Source of the DNA: Charina bottae
Lineage: Eukaryota > Chordata > Lepidosauria > Squamata > Charinaidae
Length of the DNA: 64,000 nt
Assembly: GCA_023362775.1 (NCBI GenBank)
Contig: JALMGJ010000006.1
Coordinates: 52,257,501-52,321,500, forward strand
Direction: 5' to 3'
Shown one piece after another: positions 34,401 through 44,580 of the stretch; the stretch's first letter is position 1; every line of letters starts with the position of its first letter. The translations under genes and the position numbers were made by a program. The notes beneath the pieces were generated by a model that saw only the letters and a list, made by a program, of their open reading frames with translations, made no database searches and was not told the origin of the DNA.

Positions 34401-35584
34401 CCGGCATCTTGGCTGTTTGGCAAAGGCTTTACTCCATCCATTTACATATTATTAGTATTGATTGAAAGACTTGTTCATCAACTTCCATTTGTGCCAATAA
34501 GTACTATTAAAATTAGTGGGAGTGAGCTCCCACACTCGCCCCAGCTCTTGCCAACCTAGCAATTCGAAAATATGCAAATGCAAGTAGATAAATAGGTACC
34601 ACTTCCGTGGGATGGTAACAATGTTCCACGCATGTCATGCCAGCCACATGACCGCGGAAGCATCTTCAGACAGCGCTGGCTCTTCAGCTAAGAAATGGAG
34701 ATGAGCACCACCCCCTAGAGTCGGACACGAGTGTGCAGGGGAAAACCTTACCTAACTTTGAAGCTACAATTCAAAGTAAAGTAGAAAAAACAATGTATGT
34801 TAATACAGTTTAAATGGATAGAGTGCATTTTGTCAGAGATAAAGGTGACACAAAATATATTGACAGGTAAGTTATTTAATAAGAACATTATAAATCTGTG
34901 AAAGGAGCGCAGGAAAAGCTTTTAGATTTCCTCAGTACAAAATCCAGGTGGCCTAATTGACTCAATGTCCTGAAGTGTTCATTAAAGTGTCTTTCAGACT
35001 GACTATTGTGTTAGCAATACTGTAGCAACAAAACATCCAATCCTTCCTTTAAAAGACTTGCAGCATTAGAAGCCCTTTAGAAGAGCAGTAATCTCAATGT
35101 GGTTACTTTTATTCATTCAGAATGATGTCCCATTTAAATTGAGAAGATGCAGTTGCATTGAAATTTAGAGATGTATCTAATTTGAAGTTAGATCTGTTGT
35201 TTTAGGGAACCACTGACAATCATAGAATATGACAAGTTCTTACTTTGCTGGTAATAGGGGAAGTCTTAAAGTCACAGGAATGACCTGTATCAAGACTCTA
35301 GGAAATAATATGAATTGGTATACTCAACTTTTTTTAAAGTTTTAATTATAATGCATTTGTTTGCTCCTTGTTTATAGTTCTTTTTCAATAATGAAGTAGT
35401 AGAGCTGGTATTTGCTGCCGCAGGAGCACTTCTATTCTGTGGGTTTATCATCTATGACACTCACCTATTAATGCACAAACTCTCCCCTGAAGAATACATA
35501 CTGGCTGCAATCAACCTTTATTTGGACATCATCAATCTGTTTTTGCACCTGCTGCGTTTGCTAGAAGCATTTAATAAAAAGTAA
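28355..35584 (+). CDS. TMBIM4: TMBIM4 (Golgi anti-apoptotic protein), complete, seven exons
   Basis: TMBIM4 belongs to the BAX-inhibitor-1 family of seven-helix membrane proteins. It sits mainly in the Golgi, lowers Ca2+ load of intracellular stores and protects from apoptosis. Coding exons: 28355-28448, 29403-29511, 30282-30387, 31421-31454, 32628-32745, 33069-33114 and 35378-35584, all with GT-AG introns and matching phases. The product is 236-237 residues (human is 238), depending on which of two adjacent ATGs (28355 or 28358) is used. The second has the better context (A at -3, G at +4). The N-terminus carries [16 protein letters not shown]. The last exon carries [20 protein letters not shown] and [10 protein letters not shown], whose aspartates occupy the di-aspartate pH-sensor positions of the family. 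The promoter is TATA-less and CpG-rich. A partial copy of the last exon lies in the preceding intron. Confidence 0.97.
29403..29511 (+). CDS. TMBIM4: TMBIM4 exon 2
   Basis: The acceptor is tttatcttag. Encodes [20 protein letters not shown] and then [15 protein letters not shown], which covers the first membrane helix. Donor GTAGGA at 29512. Confidence 0.95.
30282..30387 (+). CDS. TMBIM4: TMBIM4 exon 3
   Basis: Encodes [20 protein letters not shown] and then [16 protein letters not shown], a hydrophobic helix and a basic loop. Donor GTAAGT at 30388, phase 0. Confidence 0.95.
31421..31454 (+). CDS. TMBIM4: TMBIM4 exon 4 (34-nt small exon)
   Basis: The acceptor ttcctcatag and donor GTAAGA bracket [11 protein letters not shown] plus one base. 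The size and position fit the family's gene structure. Confidence 0.9.
32628..32745 (+). CDS. TMBIM4: TMBIM4 exon 5
   Basis: The acceptor is preceded by a poly-C tract. Encodes [20 protein letters not shown] and then [20 protein letters not shown]. Donor GTAAGC at 32746. Confidence 0.95.
33069..33114 (+). CDS. TMBIM4: TMBIM4 exon 6
   Basis: The acceptor is attcacag. Encodes [15 protein letters not shown]. Donor GTAAGG at 33115. The following 2.26-kb intron contains the SINE with the exon-7 copy. Confidence 0.95.
34004..34752 (+). repeat. Sauria SINE split by a TMBIM4 exon copy
   Basis: The tRNA head lies at about 34013-34093 and the body and Bov-B tail at 34516-34752. The target duplication taactttgaag at 33993-34003 and 34753-34763 encloses the whole structure. 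So the SINE was one insertion that received (or arrived with) the 422-bp TMBIM4 piece. Confidence 0.9.
34094..34515 (+). pseudogene. TMBIM4: Partial copy of TMBIM4 exon 7 inserted in an intronic SINE
   Basis: From about 34101 the sequence matches 35484-35897 at a constant offset of 1383 bp, with two mismatches in about 414 bp plus a C-tract length difference at the left edge. It holds the last 33 codons of TMBIM4, the stop and about 310 bp of 3' UTR. It has no poly(A) tail. It sits inside a Sauria SINE and is flanked by GTGGG at 34089-34093 and 34516-34520. No splice acceptor lies at its edge, so it should not be translated. Confidence 0.93.
35378..35584 (+). CDS. TMBIM4: TMBIM4 exon 7 (terminal coding exon)
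   Basis: The acceptor is ccttgtttatag. Encodes [20 protein letters not shown] through the last two helices to EAFNKK and a TAA at 35582-35584. The 3' UTR runs on to a likely AATAAA at 36492-36497. Confidence 0.96.
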   Translation, partial: FFFNNEVVELVFAAAGALLFCGFIIYDTHLLMHKLSPEEYILAAINLYLDIINLFLHLLRLLEAFNKK

Positions 35585-36491
35585 TTGGAAGTCTTAACTC
35601 AAACTTGAGATAATTCACATGTGGTATCGAAAGAGTTAATTAAGACCTAGAAAATCTGTAGTCTGCTTTGAGATTGAAGCCTGTTTTAACATTCTGTGCT
35701 GGCTTCAGTGTTTTCTGTATAAACAGTGTTTTAGAGAGCTGATTCTTACTGATTCTATTCTGAGATCAGTTAATTATATATTGCCGGCATCTTGGCTGTT
35801 TGGCAAAGGCTTTACTCCATCCATTTGCATATTATTAGTATTGATTGAAAGACTTGTTCATCAACTTCCATTTGTGCCAATAAGTACTATTAAAATTCTA
35901 TTTTATTCCTGCAGTAATTGCCACAGATGTGTCCTTTGAGATTCATAGTTGTTGCTGGCTGGATAGCATAAGTGTCCTTGATTTCACTATTGAACACTGA
36001 AACTTTAAATAAGCTAAAATTCTATTGTTGGTGTTTATTTGTGGAAAACTTTATCAGCATTTTAATTTGAAGGACTGATCCTGCAACATAAGTATACCTT
36101 TTCTAATTAAATATCTGTACTTCCAACTATACTGTATTTGGGGAACATATAACCTTATATAGGGAGAAATAACCTTTTATGGGAAGGATTCTGAAGATGG
36201 ATCATCAATTAAAGTAAACATGTAAAGAACTAATTGGCAGTAACTTTTCTCTTCTGAAATTTTAGAAAGTTCAGAAATACCATATCATGTTTTCTCTAAA
36301 TCCTTTTTAGAATGTGGAAAAAGTTTGAAACTTATTTGAATCCATTCTCAGGGCTTTTTCACTAATCATTATAAGAGGTGAAATACTTTTGTGCAGTAGA
36401 ATATTTGGTGGTTCTTTTACTGTGAAGTGCTTGCAAAGTTAGACAGTTACATTTTGTCTGCTGTTCTGGCAGGATATTAAAAACTTACAAA

Positions 36492-36497
36492 AATAAA
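36492..36497 (+). terminator. Probable TMBIM4 polyadenylation signal
   Basis: AATAAA lies about 0.9 kb downstream of the stop codon, after AT-rich 3' UTR sequence. An earlier ATTAAA near 35889 is an alternative site. Confidence 0.45.
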
Positions 36498-36820
36498 TTT
36501 TAATGAAATGGTCATTATGTGAGCCTTTTTCTGTTTTCTACTGCTGTAATACATGTAGATAGTTTTGTCACTGTTGAGCAGAAAAAGTTGTATTATATAA
36601 TTATTTGAACTGTAAATATCCTGAAGAGTGCAATCTCAGAGATCTTTAATTATCATTTTCACCCCATTTTATTTTTATAGTTACAGCCTGTTATTAAAAG
36701 TAGTTCCAAAGTTAAAAGTTGCTTCAAGCCTTTATTCAAAATCTGTTTTCAGAGTTCAGCTTTTAATTACAAGATCCCAGTTCAGTAACACTTATAGTCC
36801 AACAGGCTTTAGAGTTACAG

Positions 36821-36930
36821 AAAATTATTGTAACATAGTAGAACTTACTTATATTCGCTTAGCTTCCCAAAAAAATTATTGTGACATACTAGAACTTACT
36901 TAAGTTAGCTTAGCTTCCAAAAAACCTACA
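36821..36930. repeat. 51-bp tandem duplication downstream of TMBIM4
   Basis: AAAATTATTGTAACATAGTA at 36821 recurs 51 bp later with a few changes, together with AGAACTTACTT and TTAGCTTCC. Confidence 0.8.
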
Positions 36931-38039
36931 GGCTGTAGTTACAGTGGTTACAGATGTATTGATGTGGACAGCCATGCTACTTCAGTGGCAATGAGAGTCT
37001 TTTATCAGCTTTGGCTGATACAACAGTTGCATTCCTATCTTGAGAAGAAAGACCTGGTTTTGTGACTGTCATGATTGGATTGTGATAACCCTTGAAGATG
37101 TTCCAGAAATTACAAATTCATCCAGCATATGGCAGCACAGGTATCTGTTGAAAGTCCCACCAAAAAACGCTTTGTGAGTTTGTCAGTTGTCTTCTGAGCC
37201 CTATTCAAGGTGCTCACAATGGTGTAAAGGGCCTTACATAGCTTCTGACCAAGCTACTTATATACTCCCATATAGTCTGCACACTTAGATCATCAGTAGA
37301 ACCTCTTCTGCAGGTTCTACCATGGTTCCACTTGCTATCTATGATTACTTCTGTTTTCCACCATATTGTGGATTATTTTTACAGTTCAGTCTTTTTACAA
37401 TTTAGAAGGTTGAAAGCATACTTGTTTACCCAGAACTTTACATTTTCTAACCACCTTGTTTTGTTTAAAAGTGCATTACTTTAATAATGTTTTAAGGTTT
37501 GCTTTAATTCTGTGAGCCCTGTGAGTTAAGGACTGGGCAGCATGCAATTCCTCTAAATTAAAAAATAAATTTAAAAAATACTATGGAAACCTTACACATT
37601 CATTTACAACAGTGAGCTATAAATACCATAAATGCAGGTATATTTTCCAAGTGCACATCAGAATCTAAGACTTGGATGCTGGCATAACTTCTGAGCTTTG
37701 CCCCAAAACGTCACCTCTTAATTTTCCTTTCCATAAGATTGGATACATAGGTATATAATGTATCTGTTGAATGTAGTCATCAGTGTTACTCGAACAGGCA
37801 ACATTTACGGGAGGTTGAAGTGATGGCTTTTTGGGACCGCCTGCTTTTCTTGCCAACTCACTCGTTCTGCCCGCTGGCTGAAAGCTTTACCTCTTTCTAC
37901 TTTCAGAGGAGTTGAACCACCACCCTGGTTATTACCAGACAGCGTTGCCAAAGGCCTTTTCTTTGAAGCTGGATGATTTTGTGGATCACAGCTAAAACAG
38001 GTTGAAAAATTAACGATGCTCCTTTTTTCAAAGGAAAGC

Positions 38040-38520
38040 CGCGCACACCATAGCCGCCAAACCTTCCGCTTAGCATACCTGGCCCCTGACAACGAAGAAA
38101 ATATTGCTTGAGAAACTGCACCTAAACCATTGCTAGGTCTGCCAGGGCAAGGACTCCCGCCTGGCTCTTTCCAGAGAAGACGCCGGCTATTACAGACCCG
38201 CAGCTCCGAGAAACCCTCCAGCCAGCCATCCCCTGACCGCAGCGGGTCTCTTCGAGCAGTACCGGAAGAGCTCGCAAGGGGGCTCTGTGGGGCCGCGCGA
38301 GAAGGACGCGACCTCTCGGCGCTGCCCGTTTCATCTGCACCGCGTGGAAGCGGAAGCATACGCAATTCCGGAAGAAGCGCGGCGGCTAGCTGCTGGTTGC
38401 AGTCACCTCCGGTGGAAGCGAACGTGGGGAGTTGCGAGTTATAGGGCCGCGTGCTCAGGTACCGGAGGAAGGGCGCGGGGTGGTATTTTCTACAGTTGCT
38501 ACCGTATTTATACCGCTCAG
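38040..38520 (+). promoter_or_regulatory. LLPH: CpG-rich promoter block, probable LLPH 5' exon
   Basis: The block is dense in CpG and has ETS-like CCGGAAG cores near 38262 and 38368. A donor-like CAG|GTACCG at 38459 could end a non-coding LLPH exon 1. A long open frame runs antisense through the block (see findings). Confidence 0.55.
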
Positions 38521-38694
38521 TATACTTGCAACCAGCACGGCGGCGGTTTACGGTTGCCTCGTCTGGGATGTTGGTTCAACTCTAGGCTAATCCACAGCCC
38601 TGGGATTCCCTGGGCGCCTCCTGCCCAAGGACTAACTAGGTCTGACAAATTGGCCCAGAAGAAATGGAGTAGCTCCCAACTCATAAGACCAGCT

Positions 38695-38775
38695 CGGTGG
38701 CAGCATCTATCTGGCCATGGATGATCTTGAAAAGCTAAGCTGGAGTCCTTGGATGGGGGACACCCAAGAAACCTC
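38695..38775 (+). repeat. Decayed 5S-derived SINE head
   Basis: GATGATCTTGAAAAGCTAAG and CCTTGGATGGGGGACACCC keep the 5S internal-promoter order, as in the copy at 20078. The SINE body is not recognisable. Confidence 0.55.
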
Positions 38776-38850
38776 TCATACTTAGCATTCTTATCCTAAC
38801 TAATGAGCCGTGATTTTAACTTGACTGCTCAGAACTGCCACAGTTTAGAG

Positions 38851-39116
38851 CAGGGCTTTCCAAAGTTTTCCCGCGGCGACACACCAACCGCCGTTGGTGT
38901 GTCGCCGCGGGAAAACCCGGAAGTGCCGCCGTTGCGGCAGCGCGCAAAAACCCGGAAGCGCTGCTGCCGCTTTCGGGTTTTTGCGCGCCGCCGTTAGTGT
39001 GTCGCCGCGGGAAAACCCGGAAGCGCTGATCATCATCATCATCATGATGATCAGCGCTTCCGGGTTGTGTGGCGACACTCCAGACTGTGTGGCGACACAC
39101 AATTTGGAAAGCTCTG
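38851..39116. mobile_element. hAT MITE, subfamily B, beside the LLPH promoter
   Basis: The ends are CAGGGCTTTCC and GGAAAGCTCTG. Target duplication gtttagag at 38843-38850 and 39117-39124. The core has a GATCATCATCATCATG-type palindrome and CCGGAAG motifs at 38917, 38952 and 39017. Confidence 0.94.
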
Positions 39117-39546
39117 GTTTAGAGGGACAAACGAGTAGTGGTGGCTAGCCCTTTAGAAGGCTTCCCATAGATTGCCTCTGCTATGGGGGAAGTTCAGGAC
39201 TTCTTGTAAAAGTTTTCCATTTCTAGGATCGTATGTAGCTTTGGGAAACAGGAAAGTATTATTTGCAAGTAAGGAGCCATCAATGCAAATTTGTTTCCAA
39301 ACTCAGCCCAAATCTCTTGTAAGCAAGGATGGAAATTGCTTGTTGAGGAGTGTCTCTGAGGAAATACATTTTTGACCCTATGCAGAAATAGGAGATTGAT
39401 GATTTCTGAAGAATAGTTGGATTTCTGAAGAACTTGATGTAGTTTCTGAGGAGCCACAAATGCATGTTTACACAAGCCCAGTAACTTGTTCTGTTCTGTC
39501 ATACTTGTGCTATGCATTATTTTCCCATTTATAGAAGCAAACAGAA

Positions 39547-39736
39547 ATGGCAAAAAGCCTAAGGAGCAAATGGAAGAGAAAAATGCGAGCAGAGAAGAGA
39601 AAGAAAAATGCCCCCAAGGAACTTGCCAGGTTGCAGAGCATCCTGAAAAACAACAGTGATGTTGTAATGGATGAAGTGAAGGAAGTAGTAACTGTTGTTC
39701 CTGCTGAGAAAATCATAGAGAAAAAGGATTCAGATG
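39547..39736 (+). CDS. LLPH: LLPH coding exon 1
   Basis: Starts 12 bases after the acceptor cccatttatag. Encodes the conserved basic N-terminus and an acidic/valine-rich middle ([15 protein letters not shown]). It ends phase 1 inside an Asp codon at donor GTGAGT. Confidence 0.95.
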
Positions 39737-40887
39737 GTGAGTCAGATTATTTTTTTCCAATCTAGGCAACTTCCAGATGTGGTAACCGCAAATTCCAGAA
39801 TTCCCTAGCCAGGATGGGCATTGCTGAGAATTCTGGGAGTTAGTCCATGGATCTGGAAGTTGCCTAGGCTGGGAGACACTGATCTAAGTTATGCAGCAAA
39901 TGGTCTCTGAAAAATTGGAATCATGGTACTGTATATCTCTTGCCTGATACTGCTCTCTTCTTTTCATTCTTTTGGTGCTGCTTTTTCTCATATTTCCCTT
40001 GGCTTTGTTAGTCTTTCAGCATCTTCCCTTTAAAAAATTCACCCAGTACCACTATACAGATGAGACTGCTTCTGTGAATTGACAGAGAATGTACCTTTGC
40101 AGTAACCAGATAGCATATTTATTGCAGAGATAGGCTATGTTGTTACGCATGTATCTTATTTATCCATTGAACATCTCCTAGCAAAGGTTAGGCTAGCTGG
40201 GAATTCTGGGAGTTGAAGAACAATGCTGTTAATGAGAATCAGGTGGAAGAAGCCTATAAAAGACTACCTGTGGGACTGGCTCGAGAATTCTGGGAGTTGA
40301 GGTCCACACATCTTAAACTTGCCAAGGTTGTAAAACACTGAGATAGACAGTGGAAAGCAAGGAGGGAAATATTGTTTGTTTATAAATTATAAACAGAAAG
40401 ATCTTTTCACTTGGCTGTTTCTCTTATTAAATCTCTTTTTTCAGTTACATAATAATTTTTTTTAGACTTTCAGTTTTGTTATTTGTACAAGAGACTATCA
40501 CAGCTAACACTTTAGAAACTATTTTTAAGAACCATCATAGTATTTATAATACAAGCATACATGCACTCTCATACCCTCTCCCTCACTGCTTAGTTGTTCA
40601 CCCTCCTATCAGCAGTAGAATAACCTATGTTGTTACTTTATTCCTCCATTTTTTTCCTTAACTTTTAACTCTACTATTTTCAGCTGATACAGCAATTCAC
40701 TTCTTTATGTGCTTTTTTCCTAGATGGAAGTAAGATGGACATGGATGTCAAAAGAAATCAGAAAACTCTTCTAGATCAACATGGACAGTATCCAGTATGG
40801 ATGAATCCCAGGCAGAGGAAAAAGCTGAAGACAAAGCGTGCCAAAGGGAAAAATAAGTCTAAAGTACCAAAAGGATTAACGTGGTAG
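39547..40887 (+). CDS. LLPH: LLPH (LLP homolog), two coding exons
   Basis: LLPH is a small, very basic nuclear/nucleolar protein, named for the Aplysia long-term-facilitation protein and linked to neuronal growth. Coding exons are 39547-39736 and 40724-40887, giving 117 residues (human 129). The N-terminus [20 protein letters not shown] and the C-terminal [20 protein letters not shown] are diagnostic. A Lys-rich nuclear/nucleolar tail ends PKGLTW. The donor GTGAGT follows 39736 and the acceptor is ttttttcctag. The first coding exon has an acceptor at 39533-39534, twelve bases before the ATG, so a non-coding first exon must lie upstream. It is probably in the CpG-rich block ending at the donor near 38458. 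It lies downstream of TMBIM4 in the same orientation, as in human. Confidence 0.96.
39760..39892. mobile_element. Short palindromic MITE in the LLPH intron
   Basis: CTAGGCAACTTCCAGAT is perfectly inverted by ATCTGGAAGTTGCCTAG. Inner CAGAATTCCCTAGCCAGG and GAGAATTCTGGGAGTTAG also pair. It belongs with the partial copies at 29612-29690 and 40190-40345. Confidence 0.7.
40724..40887 (+). CDS. LLPH: LLPH coding exon 2
   Basis: Acceptor ttttttcctag. Encodes [20 protein letters not shown] and then [20 protein letters not shown], ending in a TAG stop. Confidence 0.95.
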
Positions 40888-40999
40888 AGTCTGGTAAATG
40901 TTAAGAAATAAGGGGGAAAAGGACTTAATGTTTTATATCATCAGTCCTAAGGGACAAACGTCTGTTTTATTGTTTCAGATTTTCAGAATTTTAATTTTG

Positions 41000-42530
41000 G
41001 AATATGGCTAATGAAGTTCCAATTATCTATGTACAAACTGGACTATAATTAAGCTAAACATAGGTACAGTCCAATGGCAACCAAGTTCCCATCAAATGCT
41101 TTAAGATTCAGTTGACTTAGGTTTCCAGAAAAGCAGATGTGTTAGGTGTAGCAAAGAGTAGCAGAGTCTTCAGAACAGCTTAAAGACAAGAGTTCTTTTA
41201 TAAGGTGTATTGTGGGCCACTGTCAGTCTATAAATGTTTGTTCAATAGTAACTTTGTTAATCTTTGATGTGCCACAGGACTCTTGCTTGTTCATTTCAGT
41301 GGAACCTAGCCCCAACTGATTGTTGGATTATTCTCAATAAGTATTTCAGTTTTGGGCCTGCTACAACCATATCAAATGTAACTGGTAGAAATATATTTAT
41401 TTTGTTATTTCTCATTCTTAAATGTCTTTTTAAATTTGTTAATATTTAGTTTAATATTCAATGCTAATTAAGCCAAAATCAATGAATTTAGGGCACTGAA
41501 GTGTTAAGGGCATTGTCTAATCCAAAGTAAACAGCTTTGAAATGCCACTGATTTCAGGGGAAAAGTTTTGTGTAGTGTGTGCAGTATAGCCAAATATAAA
41601 TATGTTTCCTCAAGTTCTGTTTTGTTCTGGCCTAGCATGACAATAATACATAAATCTGGAGCTTTATGTTTTCCTTTTGAAACAGTAAGACTTAAGTGCA
41701 ATCCCATGCATCCTTTCCTGAAAGTAAGTCCCTGGAGAATTTAGTGCAGTTTATTTCTGCACAGACTGCATAGGGCTATATTGTAACATTATAGTCCTGT
41801 ACACATGGGGGTAAGCTCCATCCAACTTAGTTGGAATTACAAATAACAAGCTTAATGTTGGAGTGCAAAGTGTTCAGATTTTAAAGGTAATTAGATTTCA
41901 GATTTTCTTATATGGCATTGGCGTGTTTACTTCTAATTTTGAAGAACTGAATGTAATATGAAATGTAATTGAGTTTTATTACATGAGGGAAAGGCTCAGT
42001 TTCTGTATAAAGATACTATTTTCAAATAGTTTCTTAAATAATTTTTAGACTTACAATTAGCTACAAGAATAGAATTAAAGAATTTTTCACAAAACCCTTC
42101 TAAAAAACCCTCCAAATATAGAGCAGAGAGTGAGGCCATGAAGCTATTGAATATAGTATGATTGGCATATTCTAAAAAAAATTTGGCTACATGTGGATTC
42201 CTTTCACACTCTGACATTTAATGGGTCTTCTTATGATGTCAATACTTATGGATACCTGCTGGTAGGATTTGTTATATCCCAAAACAAAGTGATCTTGCTC
42301 TATTTAAATAAAAGAAATTGCCAGGACTTCCATTTAAATCAAGGTGTTCATTGTCTCTTGGATCAAGGGCCATGCTGGGGCAAGAGTAGCATGTTGTGGG
42401 ATGCACTTAAAAATGAGCAAGATCAGTAGCAAGCCCTATTGCTTACTTAAAAATATATAGGAGATAGAAGAAAAGTTATGCCTCCACCTCCATAACTTTA
42501 AGTAGGAATGTTTTAATAAATGAAACAAAA
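41000..42530. other. Downstream of LLPH, no gene recognised
   Basis: Probably includes the LLPH 3' UTR. Possible AATAAA signals are near 42307 and 42512. A short old repeat (TTAAGTGCAATCCCATGCAT) lies at 41690. Confidence 0.5.
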
Positions 42531-42534
42531 TAAT

Positions 42535-43885
42535 TATTGACGTAGCTCTTTGTTACACTTATGTACTTCTCTGTGTAATCACCACCATTCGCTACAAGTT
42601 ACTGCTAATGATGGACAAGCTTGTGAAAGCCATCATTAAAGAACTCCACACTTTGTCTCTTCAATCAGATCCTGACCGTCCTTTCCACCTCTTTATTTGA
42701 GTCAAACAGTTGTCCATAAAGGTATTCCTTCAATTCGGGGAAAAGGTTGAAGTCGCATGATGCCATATTTGGACTGTATGGTGCATGTGGTAGGATGGTG
42801 AGATCCAACTTCGCAATGGCCTCATGGGTGATTGTGAAGTGTGAGACCTAGCATTGTCATGTTGCAGCAAAATTTCCTTCTTGCTTCCAAATGCTGCTTA
42901 ATGGTTGCTCAAATTTTTGAGTGTTGATTTGCTAATGGTGCCAGATTCAAGGAAATCCATGTGAATAATACCATCTGTATTTTGAAAAACTGTAACCATG
43001 AGTCTTCCTGCTGGGTTTTGAATTTTTTTCATAAATGAAGCTTCATGATGATATTCCATGTATTGATGCTTTGTTTCTGGGTCATAATGATGAAGCCAAA
43101 TATTGTCTCCATCACAGTGCTGTGAAGAAATTCCTCACCTTCATTCTCATAGTGTGACAACAATTGCTGGCAAATTTCAGCTCTTGAATCTTTCATCTCT
43201 CCCATCAGCATGCAAGGACCCATCTCACAGAAACGTTCCAAACAATTTTTCCAAAGAGCCAGTTAGGTCTACTGGTTAAGGCACCAGGCTAGAAACCAGG
43301 AGACTTTCAAATATGAGTTCTAGTCCCATGAAAGATGACTAGGTGACTTTGGGCCAGTCACACACACACAGCCCAACCTCACAGGTTTGTTCTTGAGGGG
43401 AAAATAGGAGGAAGGAGTATTAGGTATGTTCCCTGCCTTGAGTTATTTATAAAAATAATGAAGGCAGGATAAAAAATTCTAAACAAAATATTGAGCATTA
43501 ATAATGTGACCAGTATGTTTCTGTGACATGCCAAGCTTAAAAGTAATTTCCTTTTTTGAGTGATCATCTGCTTGTCCATAATCAGTTCATCAACCTTTCT
43601 GATGTGAAACTTGTTGGTTGCTGTTACAGGTTGTCCACTTTGTTCTTGATCACACAAATCAGCGCTTCCCAGTTGACCATCGTTACATTTTTTGGCCCAG
43701 TGATGCACAGTACTCATGTCATCACCATAAACAACCTGCATTTGGCAGTGAATTTTACCCTGAGTGACTCCTTTGGAAATCAAAAATTCAATAATGGCGC
43801 ATTGTGTAAAATGCACTGATGAGTATTCACTGTAGGCTTCCATTTCACAAATAGTAGCAACACAACCTTTTCTCACAACTTCCCA
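42535..43885 (-). mobile_element. mariner DNA transposon, decayed, split by a SINE
   Basis: The minus frame at 43820-43580 reads FLISKGVTQGKIHCQMQVVY and then STVHHWAKKCNDGQLGSADL, the mariner helix-turn-helix region. After the SINE at 43253-43475, the catalytic half gives LQHDNARSHT and, in another frame, YSPNMASCDFNLF (the YSPDLAPCDF box). Stops and frame changes show it is dead. Terminal repeats are not clear. Confidence 0.88.
43253..43475 (+). repeat. tRNA SINE (second family) inserted in mariner
   Basis: The head AGCCAGTTAGGTCTACTGG and AAGGCACCAGGCTAGAAACC are followed by the GACTTTGGGCCAGTCAC body. The 3' end (CTTGAGTTATTTATAAAAAT) is the usual end of this SINE. It separates the two halves of the mariner copy. 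Confidence 0.85.
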
Positions 43886-44274
43886 CCAATGAAATGAAAG
43901 AACAGATGCTAAAGAATATGGCAGAGTTTCTAGTATGTCAGAACTGCTATCTGTTGGCTTCTTATAAAATTGGATGTATTACTTTTCATTCAACCTCATT
44001 TAGGTTTGTGTATTTTACTTAACTTTTGGGGATCAGCCAAGGTTAGCTAGCTACTGTTACAATAATGCATCACAACATTGTTTTAATTCTTCAGATAAAC
44101 TGAGGAAGGTGTTAGGTTACATACTTTTGTGATTGCATTTGGGTAAGAAGTTCATCTTTGGGTGTCTCTCTCACCAAAGGAATTATAGTAAGCTTGTATA
44201 AGTAATAGATCTTACAGAGTTAGGGAGCAATTGTAATAATTCTTCCAAGAAATTCCCCAGTAAAATATACTTAT

Positions 44275-44580
44275 CATAGATATTTTGTAAACCGCCCAGA
44301 GTCCCCCATTGGGGGAGATGGGCGGTGATAAATTTGAATTATAAATAAATAAAATTACTGCCAGTCAGGCTGAACTTGTGGATGCACTCCAGCTGGGAAG
44401 GTTTGGGCCATTTTTACTGATGACTTCTCCACTCAGTCCAGCCCTGTGAAAAAAATAAAAAGGAAGGTCCTTGCACCTTCCTGCCCAAAGGCAGGACCCA
44501 GCGAAGTTTATGTATCAGCTCAGAGTTCCTTTTGGTAGATGGACAGCTATATAAATTTGTTTAATAAAAATAAAATAAAC
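44275..44580 (+). repeat. LINE 3' UTR fragments (L2-type)
   Basis: AAACCGCCCAGAGTCCCCCA with GGGGGAGATGGGCGGTGATA and an ATAAATAAATAAA tail (44284-44355) is the L2 3' hairpin. A second diverged 3' end (GAGTTCCTTTTGGTAGATGG, TATATAAATTTGTTTAATAA) follows at 44520-44580. Confidence 0.75.
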
